Shown piece by piece: positions 1 through 4,443 of a stretch of DNA of 8,000 nucleotides. The notes under the pieces were generated by a model. That model searched no databases. It saw only the letters and a list, made by a program, of their open reading frames with translations, and was not told the DNA's origin. The stretch is from Chloroflexota bacterium. Its GTDB lineage: Bacteria > Chloroflexota > UBA5177 > JANWHV01. Location of the stretch: positions 1-8,000 of the forward strand of contig JANWHV010000235.1 in the NCBI GenBank assembly GCA_025450255.1, in the 5' to 3' direction. Position 1 is the first letter of the stretch. Every line of letters begins with the position of its first letter. Both the position numbers and the translations under genes were made by a program.

Positions 1-380
1 TAGCGGTGCCCGAAACCTGGACCGCCGCTGAAATCATGGAGTATTTGCGCGCGACAGCAGCCGACATCGACGTTATCCATTACATTTTCGTCGTCACCGA
101 CCTGGCCACGGAGTCACTGGTCGGCGTACTCACGCTTCGCGACTTGATCCTGGCCGCGCCTGACGCGCGCGCATCCGAGTTTATGACTCGCGATCTGGTG
201 ACGCTGCACCTGGATCACGATGAGGAGCACGCGGCGAAGCTGATAGCCAAATACAATCTCTTTGCCGCGCCGGTGGTGGACGATGATGGGCGTCTCAAGG
301 GAATCGACACTGTGGACGATGCACTTGACATCATCCTGCCGACTGCCTGGAAGAAAAGCCTGCCAAGGCTGATTGCCTGA
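1..380 (+). CDS. MgtE-like CBS-domain protein, C-terminal part (5' end outside window)
   Basis: The reading frame is already open at the left edge, so this is the C-terminal end of a longer protein. A GTG at 6 is in frame but is probably an internal valine. The visible part is a CBS-domain pair: a first repeat ending in GVLTLRDLILA, then SEFMTRDLVTL opening the second, which ends VVDDDGRLKGIDTVDDALDI. This arrangement is typical of the cytosolic CBS module of MgtE magnesium transporters, where the pair senses Mg2+ or adenine nucleotides. In MgtE the module is followed by a five-helix membrane domain; here the protein stops about 15 residues after the second CBS repeat (ending LPRLIA). It is therefore more likely a soluble MgtE_N/CBS regulator than a channel. 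The N-terminal domains cannot be judged from this window. The family call is strong; the exact function is open. Confidence 0.85.
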   Translation, partial: AVPETWTAAEIMEYLRATAADIDVIHYIFVVTDLATESLVGVLTLRDLILAAPDARASEFMTRDLVTLHLDHDEEHAAKLIAKYNLFAAPVVDDDGRLKGIDTVDDALDIILPTAWKKSLPRLIA

Positions 381-411
381 ATGCACGCACGCCATGGAAA
401 GGCGTCAGTGC

Positions 412-430
412 CGGCGGCGTTACGCCGCTG
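412..430 (+). terminator. GC-rich hairpin after the CBS gene, possible terminator
   Basis: GCGGCG and CGCCGC pair around a three-base TTA loop, and the stem extends to about 8 bp with one G-U pair. It starts about 30 bases after the stop of the CBS gene. No T-run follows, so it is not a classical intrinsic terminator. It could mark a U-less or factor-assisted 3' end. Confidence 0.35.
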
Positions 431-509
431 CATCGAACCGCCGGAGGGCAATCTACTAGCCGGGCGGCGATACTCTGAGATGCGTTATCAACGCCCTGCA
501 ACGAGAAAA

Positions 510-560
510 GTCTTCCACGTAGGTTGCGAACACACCGTGCTCGCGGTCTACGTGGAAGAC
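510..560 (+). repeat. Long inverted repeat / 20-bp hairpin
   Basis: GTCTTCCACGTAG at 510-522 is the exact reverse complement of CTACGTGGAAGAC at 548-560. The stem continues inward through three consecutive G-U wobbles (523-525 with 545-547) and four Watson-Crick pairs (526-529 with 541-544). The total is about 20 bp around an 11-base loop. The wobbles pair only in the plus-strand RNA; on the minus strand they become C-A mismatches. No T-run follows. It may be a structured RNA element, a processing or 3'-end signal, or a remnant of a small mobile repeat. Confidence 0.7.
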
Positions 561-596
561 GATACCGCGAGTGATCCCAGTGGCACCAAAATGAAG

Positions 597-613
597 GAGT
601 TTCCGGGAAACTC
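597..613 (-). terminator. Possible terminator of the secreted-protein gene
   Basis: GAGTTTCC and GGAAACTC flank a single base, giving a realistic stem of about 7 bp. It begins 13 bases past the stop of the minus-strand gene ending at 626. Read on the minus strand it is followed by CTTCATTTTGG, a weak T-rich tract, so it may terminate that gene. On the plus strand there is no T-rich tail. Confidence 0.4.
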
Positions 614-625
614 GACTCGACCCGA

Positions 626-1090
626 CTAGAGCATAATTTGTCCACCAAGCGCGACATTGACGGTCGCGTTACTCAGGCCGCTCGCGGAGCTTGCGGCCAA
701 TAGCGATGAAGCCTGGACGGTAGTGGAGAACGGGGCCGTACCCGGCCTGGTTACCACTGTCGCGGCAATCCGCATGGTGCCCCACCGCTGCGTTGGGCTA
801 AAGACATAGGTGACGTTCTCCGGGAAGCCGATGCCGACGGTCAGCCTGATTTGGCCGAGTAGCGAGCCTTTCGGCACCGTGATCGTGTAATCCAGCTCCT
901 GTACGGCGCTTGCGTCCGTTTGCAGGGTCGAGACTACATCCACGATGGCGCCATTTATCACCAGGACCGGGTCGGATCGACAGCCCCGAGCAGCGTCCGC
1001 GGGTTGCACCGCCATCGAGCCGGCCAGCAGCCCGATCGCCAGCAGCGCCCCAAAAAGGGCGGTGCGGCGAGTGCTTGTAAACATTGTCAT
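626..1090 (-). CDS. Small secreted protein of unknown function
   Basis: The product is about 154 residues. I chose ATG at 1090 because the ORF upstream of it (to 1150) adds an implausible stretch ahead of a clean signal peptide, and because a purine-rich AAAGGAAG lies about 13 bases upstream. A second ATG at 1084 is also possible. Residues 1-34 look like a Sec signal peptide: a basic TSTRRT segment, a hydrophobic core ALLAIGLLAGSMAV, and a likely cleavage after PADA. The RR pair makes Tat export worth considering, but the motif is weak. The mature part begins ARGCRSDP with a single cysteine and then shows alternating hydrophobic strands (VLVINGAIVDVVS, LDYTITVPKG), suggesting a beta-rich fold. 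I do not recognise the family by name; CRSDP followed by YT.TVPKG resembles small exported proteins I associate with Chloroflexota. Stop codon TAG. Confidence 0.7.
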   Translation of the reverse strand: MTMFTSTRRTALFGALLAIGLLAGSMAVQPADAARGCRSDPVLVINGAIVDVVSTLQTDASAVQELDYTITVPKGSLLGQIRLTVGIGFPENVTYVFSPTQRWGTMRIAATVVTRPGTAPFSTTVQASSLLAASSASGLSNATVNVALGGQIML

Positions 1091-1177
1091 GTCGAAGAAT
1101 CGCTTCCTTTCGCAAATCAAATACAACAGGAAATGGTCCTGCAAATACATCCTATGACGATTGATGTTCCTGGACAG

Positions 1178-1213
1178 TACCCAAACGGGTAACGTCGACT
1201 ACCCAAATGGCTA
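1178..1213. promoter_or_regulatory. Tandem operator-like elements, 22-bp period
   Basis: TACCCAAACGGGTA at 1178-1191 is a perfect dyad (TACCC-N4-GGGTA). TACCCAAATGGCTA at 1200-1213 is a near copy with one half-site change. Their starts are 22 bp apart, about two helical turns, so two protein dimers would bind the same DNA face. The second element ends one base before the putative -35 at 1215. This position is typical of an activator touching RNA polymerase. A response regulator with a LuxR/NarL-type helix-turn-helix is a reasonable guess, but no regulator gene is in the window. Confidence 0.6.
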
Positions 1214-1214
1214 C

Positions 1215-1243
1215 TGCTTGTGTCTATAGACCTCGCGTATACT
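1215..1243 (+). promoter_or_regulatory. Putative promoter for the HD-GYP gene
   Basis: TATACT at 1238-1243 is a good -10 hexamer. Seventeen bases upstream the -35 position reads TGCTTG, a poor match, as expected for an activator-dependent promoter and consistent with the adjacent tandem elements. A perfect 10-bp palindrome GTCTATAGAC (1222-1231) lies in the spacer. The predicted transcription start is near 1250, which coincides with an ATG. Confidence 0.5.
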
Positions 1244-1249
1244 CGCACC

Positions 1250-1291
1250 ATGAGGCTGTTCTTCATGGATACGTGCGCGCTCTCGGCGTGA
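1250..1291 (+). CDS. Candidate 13-residue leader peptide
   Basis: The ATG at 1250 opens a short frame encoding MRLFFMDTCALSA and ending in TGA at 1289-1291. The ATG sits about where the predicted transcript would begin, so it could be translated as a leaderless start. It is in a different frame from the HD-GYP gene, and its stop codon lies within the hairpin at 1272-1300. There is no codon run pointing to a specific amino acid. This may be a chance ORF; it is listed because of its position relative to the promoter and hairpin. Confidence 0.3.
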   Translation: MRLFFMDTCALSA

Positions 1292-1300
1292 GCGCGCGCG
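1272..1300 (+). promoter_or_regulatory. Strong GC hairpin in the HD-GYP leader
   Basis: GCGCGCTC at 1275-1282 pairs with GAGCGCGC at 1290-1297 around a seven-base loop. Outer pairs extend the stem to about 11 bp with one G-U pair. It lies between the predicted promoter and the chosen start of the HD-GYP gene. No T-run follows, so it is more likely a structural leader element than an intrinsic terminator. Confidence 0.5.
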
Positions 1301-1343
1301 ATTGCAGAGGGTTCGAGAATTGGCGCTGCCGAAGGGCGGCGGG

Positions 1344-2636
1344 ATGGCGCGAATGATGCTGCCACAACCCGGTGTGGCCCTGGCCACGGCCGGCCTTGCC
1401 GCTGTCAGCTTGACCGCCACGGTATTTCGCGAGTCCGCGCAACAGGGCGGCGCCCCATTGCCGACCATCGCTCTCGCGTTGGGGCTTGCCGCGGCTGTTA
1501 CGGCGAGCTACCGCTATCCGATTCATATCCGGCATCAAACAAAGGTATGCCTCTTCACCCTCGCCTATTACCTGTTGGCCGTACTGGTGCCACCGGCGAT
1601 CGCGGGGGCGGCCGCGGGGCTTGGAGCCCTTTGCGGTGAGCTTGCCGTGCGGCGGACGAGCGGCACCTTCGTGAGCGACATCGTCACGGAAACCGGGCGT
1701 CGCGTACTTACGGTGGTGGTGAGCGCGGTCGTCGCTCAGGTGGTCGCACAGTCCATGTCCTTGACGTTGGCCCTGGTTGCCGCTGCCATGACGATGGCCC
1801 TTTTCGATACCGTGACTCTGCCCCTTGTCCTGGCGCCGATGGGTAACGATTCACCGTTCCACGTGTTAATGGCCACGTCGCGCACAATCGCCGTGCCGGA
1901 GGGCATGCAATATTGTGCTGGCTTGATCGGGGCGCTGGCCGCGGCGCGGGATACGTGGATCCTCTTATTGCTCGTAGTGCCGATGGGGTTGGTATACAAG
2001 GCCTTCAAAGTCTTGAAGGAATTGCAGGAGGGGACCAGGCAACTGCTCGAAAGCATGGCGGACGCGGTTGACTTACGCGACACCTACACAGGAGGCCACT
2101 CGCGGCGTGTAACCGAGTACAGCGCGGCGATCCTGCGCAAGCTTGGCCTGCATGGCCCAGAGGTAACGCTCATTGTGGCAGCGGCGCGTGTGCACGATAT
2201 CGGCAAGATTGGCATTCCCGACGCGATCTTGAACAAGACGGGTCGTCTTACCGATGCCGAACGCCTGGAAATGGAAGCTCATTCCGTGTATGGCGCCAAC
2301 TTGCTGAAGCGATACCCTGACTTTGCCAGGGGTACGGCTATCGTGCGGCACCACCACGAGCGGTGGGATGGCGGCGGTTATCCTGATGGGCTGAGCGGCG
2401 CGAATATTCCGTTCGGAGCGCGCGTAGTCGCGGTGGCTGATAGTTACGACGCAATGACAAGCGATCGGCCATATCGCTCAGGCATGAGCGTTCAAGGCGC
2501 GACCGATATTCTACGAGAAGGGCGCGGGAAGCAATGGGAGGCTACTATTGTCGATGCCCTGCTTCGCGCCGTCGCCGATGGCTCGCTCATCACGTGCGCC
2601 GAGGCCACAAGGCAGACCGCCGATGTAGTGGCGTAA
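1344..2636 (+). CDS. Membrane-bound HD-GYP cyclic-di-GMP phosphodiesterase
   Basis: The product is about 430 residues from ATG 1344, chosen for the AAGGG seven bases upstream; TTG at 1302 would add 14 residues without a good ribosome site. Residues 1 to about 225 are hydrophobic, with roughly six to eight membrane segments (including ALGLAAAVTA, LAYYLLAVLVP and WILLLLVVPMGLVY), then a short helix into the HD-GYP domain. The domain has all the signatures: TGGHSRRV (H near 252), ARVHDIGKIGIPD (HD at 284-285), HHERWDGGGYPDGL (HHE at 337-339, GYP at 345-347), VAVADSYDAMTSDRPYR, and the closing GRGKQWE. HD-GYP enzymes use a metal centre bound by these His/Asp residues to hydrolyse c-di-GMP to pGpG or GMP. 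The membrane region resembles no named sensor domain I can identify; it may sense a membrane or extracellular cue. The gene is flanked by genes for two exported proteins on the other strand. Confidence 0.93.
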   Translation: MARMMLPQPGVALATAGLAAVSLTATVFRESAQQGGAPLPTIALALGLAAAVTASYRYPIHIRHQTKVCLFTLAYYLLAVLVPPAIAGAAAGLGALCGELAVRRTSGTFVSDIVTETGRRVLTVVVSAVVAQVVAQSMSLTLALVAAAMTMALFDTVTLPLVLAPMGNDSPFHVLMATSRTIAVPEGMQYCAGLIGALAAARDTWILLLLVVPMGLVYKAFKVLKELQEGTRQLLESMADAVDLRDTYTGGHSRRVTEYSAAILRKLGLHGPEVTLIVAAARVHDIGKIGIPDAILNKTGRLTDAERLEMEAHSVYGANLLKRYPDFARGTAIVRHHHERWDGGGYPDGLSGANIPFGARVVAVADSYDAMTSDRPYRSGMSVQGATDILREGRGKQWEATIVDALLRAVADGSLITCAEATRQTADVVA

Positions 2637-2653
2637 ATAGTACCTGCCTATTT
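2635..2653. terminator. Weak bidirectional hairpin between convergent stops
   Basis: AAATAG and CTATTT can pair around a seven-base loop, overlapping the stop codons of both converging genes, and TTTT lies at the plus-strand 3' arm. The stem is only six mostly A-T pairs, so termination is uncertain. No other terminator fits in the 11-base gap. Confidence 0.25.
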
Positions 2654-3181
2654 TATGGTGAACTGCACCGAGCCGACAACATTTGTGCCGACTTCGACCA
2701 GGCATCGCCACTGGCCAGGCTGCAACGGCCCATAGATGTACGCGAACTTCACGCCGCCGCTCGCGGTGACGGGCTGGGTATAGTAGTCGCCCGGAGTCGA
2801 GAGCTTCTGAAAATGGTAGACCATCGTGGTGCCGGACGGCACGCTGGGGAGTTCCGACACGCAGAAAACCTGGCTCGTATCGGATGGGATTGTTGTCAGG
2901 GGATTGGACATCGAGGCGCTGATATTGGCGACGACTTGCCCGGCGGCCGGCCGCGGCGTGCTGGTCGGCGCGGCATGCGACGGACGATGGCCTTTAGGAG
3001 TCGGCTGCACCGAATGCGTCGGCGTCGCCTGAATAACAGCAGTGGCCGTGGATGTGGCAATTGCCGCATCCACGCTGTTGTGCAGCTTGCGGAATATGGC
3101 GCTACTGGTCAGAAAAAAACCTGCCGTGAGGAGCAGGAGGAGGCACAGACTCACGAGGACACTATATCGACTTTGTGTCAT
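2648..3181 (-). CDS. Membrane-anchored extracytoplasmic protein of unknown function
   Basis: The product is 177 residues. Residues 7-28 form one hydrophobic segment (SVLVSLCLLLLLTAGFF) that is either an uncleaved anchor or a signal sequence. Residues 40-82 form a flexible linker rich in Thr, Pro, Ala and Ser (TPTHSVQPTPKG, TSTPRPA), typical of surface-exposed proteins. Residues 83-177 look like a beta-sandwich domain, with aromatic strands such as VYHFQKL and VKFAYIYGPLQPGQW and a final SVQFTIK. Cys107 and Cys160 could form a disulfide outside the membrane. The start has no Shine-Dalgarno sequence but sits a few bases from a predicted transcription start. I recognise no family. It converges with the HD-GYP gene and may be functionally linked to it, but this is only positional. 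Stop codon TAG. Confidence 0.75.
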   Translation of the reverse strand: MTQSRYSVLVSLCLLLLLTAGFFLTSSAIFRKLHNSVDAAIATSTATAVIQATPTHSVQPTPKGHRPSHAAPTSTPRPAAGQVVANISASMSNPLTTIPSDTSQVFCVSELPSVPSGTTMVYHFQKLSTPGDYYTQPVTASGGVKFAYIYGPLQPGQWRCLVEVGTNVVGSVQFTIK

Positions 3182-3190
3182 AGCGAAGAA

Positions 3191-3219
3191 AGCGTACAGG
3201 GGGCACCCTGAAAAGTCAA
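3191..3219 (-). promoter_or_regulatory. Promoter of the anchored-protein gene, almost leaderless
   Basis: On the minus strand, TTGACT (3214-3219) and TACGCT (3191-3196) are separated by exactly 17 bases. The predicted start of transcription is about 3184, only a few bases before the ATG at 3181, so the mRNA would be nearly leaderless, which fits the missing Shine-Dalgarno. The spacer holds the inverted repeat CAGGG-TGCC-CCCTG (3197-3210), a possible operator. Confidence 0.6.
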
Positions 3220-3250
3220 CTGGCTAGGCGCCCCGACCAGGCGATAGTGC

Positions 3251-3266
3251 CGCGGTCGCAACCGCG
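3251..3266. repeat. Short perfect hairpin upstream of the RNase H-like gene
   Basis: CGCGGT (3251-3256) and ACCGCG (3261-3266) pair around CGCA. A second small dyad, ATACC-N5-GGTAT, follows at 3267-3281. Both lie in the roughly 100-base gap between two divergent genes and could be operator or leader structures for the RNase H-like gene. I could not pick a convincing promoter for that gene here. Confidence 0.4.
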
Positions 3267-3316
3267 ATACCTTTACGGTATGGAGATTGCCTGGCTGTGA
3301 ATTGGCATGGAGTTTC

Positions 3317-3730
3317 ATGGAACGCACGGAACCTCACTACACGTTGACCTTTGACGGGGGCTCGAAAGGTAACCCAGGCCGTGGCTACGGGAGCTATGAG
3401 ATCCGCGCCTGTGACGACCGTTTTCGGGTGGAGCGCCTGGAATATGGCGACAACATGACCAATAATGAAGCAGAGTACCAGACATTGATCGCTGGACTGA
3501 ACGATATCCTGGCGACTCTGCGGAAGGTAGACAAGGATCCCAAAGCCTACCGTGTTCGCGTACGCGGGGACAGCCAGCTTGTAATACGGCAGCTAAACAA
3601 CGAGTATAGGGTCCGGCACGCGGGGATGCAGCAGCTTTACGCGCGCGCGAAAGCGGCGGCTGAAAATTTTCAGTCGGTTCAATTCATCTGGCACGCGCGT
3701 GCCAACAGCGTACGAACGCTGGGCCACTGA
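3317..3730 (+). CDS. RNase H-like protein (RNase HI superfamily), short C-terminus
   Basis: The product is 137 residues from ATG 3317, which has GGAG four bases upstream; TTG 3287 would add an unlikely 10 residues. The fold is clear: LTFDGGSKGNPGRGYGSYEI supplies the first catalytic Asp (13) and the glycine-rich turn, NNEAEY supplies the Glu (51/53), and VRGDSQLVIRQL supplies the second Asp (85). RNase HI enzymes cut the RNA strand of RNA-DNA hybrids using two metal ions held by these acids. A fourth Asp normally sits in an N-x-x-A-D motif near the C-terminus. Here the matching segment reads ANSVRTLGH and the protein ends, so that Asp is absent. This could be a natural subfamily with a His near the end, or a truncated and perhaps non-nucleolytic version. 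The gene is the first of a co-directional run with the cyclodeaminase gene and mutL. Confidence 0.85.
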   Translation: MERTEPHYTLTFDGGSKGNPGRGYGSYEIRACDDRFRVERLEYGDNMTNNEAEYQTLIAGLNDILATLRKVDKDPKAYRVRVRGDSQLVIRQLNNEYRVRHAGMQQLYARAKAAAENFQSVQFIWHARANSVRTLGH

Positions 3731-3731
3731 A

Positions 3732-3740
3732 TGGTAGAAT
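3732..3740 (+). promoter_or_regulatory. Extended -10 promoter before the cyclodeaminase gene
   Basis: TGGTAGAAT matches an extended -10 (TGn followed by TAGAAT). It overlaps the region just after the RNase H-like stop and would start transcription near 3747, about 42 bases before ATG 3789. There is no recognisable -35, as is common for extended -10 promoters. A perfect palindrome GCGCCGGCGC (3747-3756) lies at the predicted start site. Confidence 0.4.
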
Positions 3741-3788
3741 GAGAGGGCGCCGGCGCGGATAGTTTTGCGCGCGGTCGGGAGCGTGGAA

Positions 3789-4052
3789 ATGGACGAGACT
3801 CTGGACGGGTGGCTTGACGCGCTGGCGTCGCAGTCCGCGACACCAGGCGGCGGCGCCGCCGCGGCACTCCTGGTTGCAACGGGCGCGGCACTTGTGGAGA
3901 TGGCATGTGGGCTCACCCTTGGGCGCGAAAAGTTCAAGGATGTTGAAGCATTGATGATCGCGACTCGATCCGCGGCGGGCGATCTGCGCGCCAGGGCGGA
4001 TCGCCTGCGTATTGAAGACAGCGCCGCGTTCGACGAGGTTTCCGCCGCTTAG
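3789..4052 (+). CDS. N-terminal piece of the broken cyclodeaminase gene
   Basis: This 87-residue piece is what would be made if the TAG at 4050 is a true stop. It carries the TPGGG segment and the first helices but lacks the NPNVISD half of the folate site, so it is unlikely to be active alone. Confidence 0.5.
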   Translation: MDETLDGWLDALASQSATPGGGAAAALLVATGAALVEMACGLTLGREKFKDVEALMIATRSAAGDLRARADRLRIEDSAAFDEVSAA

Positions 4053-4055
4053 GGG

Positions 4056-4412
4056 GTGCCGCGCGGCAACCCAGAGGAAAAGACCTTTCGCACGGCGCGT
4101 ATTCAACAGGCGCTCCGCCACGCGACCGAGGTCCCGCTGCAAAGCACCGAGACGGGTGTCGAGGTTCTGGAGCGGGCGGCGGCAATTGCCGCGAGCGCCA
4201 ACCCCAATGTCATAAGTGACGTTGGCGCGGGCGCGCTTTCGGCACGGGCCGGCGCCGAAGCCTCCGCGTTGAACGTCCGTATAAATCTCGTCGTCATCAA
4301 GGATGAGGAGTACAAGACCGATCGCGCCGCCGTGCTGGGCGACCTGCTGAGGCGCGCTGCTATCGCGACTGACACCGTGCTCGCGGCCGTACACGCCGCG
4401 ATCGACCGGTAG
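4056..4412 (+). CDS. C-terminal piece of the broken cyclodeaminase gene
   Basis: A GTG at 4056, three bases after the amber codon and in the same frame, could restart translation to give 118 residues with the conserved NPNVISD and NVRINL segments. GGGG abuts the GTG with no proper spacing, so only coupled reinitiation seems possible. Two co-translated halves of a helical protein could in principle reassemble, but this is speculative. Confidence 0.4.
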   Translation: MPRGNPEEKTFRTARIQQALRHATEVPLQSTETGVEVLERAAAIAASANPNVISDVGAGALSARAGAEASALNVRINLVVIKDEEYKTDRAAVLGDLLRRAAIATDTVLAAVHAAIDR

Positions 4413-4443
4413 CGGCATGGTGGCGCCTCCCTTTGGCGGGCCG

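Larger units (their letters stand above)
381..625. other. Intergenic region between convergent genes, no credible gene
   Basis: This 245-base stretch lies between the CBS gene (plus) and a secreted-protein gene (minus). It has an open plus-strand frame of about 80 codons from 381, but the translation is rich in R, P and C, resembles no family I know, and has no ribosome binding site. What the region clearly holds is three inverted repeats: 412-430, 510-560 and 597-613. No tRNA-like T-loop motif is visible. Confidence 0.6.
3789..4412 (+). pseudogene. Cyclodeaminase/cyclohydrolase family gene (FTCD_C-like) broken by one in-frame TAG
   Basis: Read as one frame, 3789-4412 gives about 207 residues, the usual size of stand-alone formimidoyltetrahydrofolate cyclodeaminase-type proteins. 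These release ammonia from formimino-THF to give methenyl-THF, or act as methenyl-THF cyclohydrolases. The conserved features occur in order: TPGGGAAAAL near the N-terminus, LTLGREKFKDVE, DSAAFDEVSAA, then after the stop GVPRGNPEEK, ATEVPL, ANPNVISDVGAGAL and NVRINLVVIKDEEY. The only defect is TAG at 4050-4052, where relatives usually have Tyr (AAYGLP-like). No frameshift is needed: both halves share one frame. A TAC or TAT to TAG change would explain it. The start at ATG 3789 has GGGAG about seven bases upstream. TAG is used as an ordinary stop by other genes in the window, so recoding is unlikely. Confidence 0.85.

Noticed and set aside
381..629. Plus-strand open frame of 82 codons in the gap after the CBS gene
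   Set aside because: No ribosome site and no protein-like pattern; it runs through three inverted repeats.
2534..3211. Plus-strand open frame of 225 codons overlapping the end of the HD-GYP gene and the anchored-protein gene
   Set aside because: Arg/Cys/Gly-rich composition and no ribosome site; the minus-strand frame has a membrane anchor, linker, strand pattern and a good promoter.
3690..3780. Frameshift at the end of the RNase H-like gene
   Set aside because: The two alternative frames give WATEW then a stop, or an arginine-rich tail, neither restoring the AD.LAN motif.
4050..4052. TAG recoded as an amino acid (pyrrolysine or an alternative code)
   Set aside because: At least four other frames in the window terminate naturally with TAG, and the family shows no need for a special residue at this position.
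4417..4443. Upstream ATG of mutL
   Set aside because: It adds nine residues not seen in the family's usual N-terminus and has only a weak upstream purine stretch; kept as an alternative.
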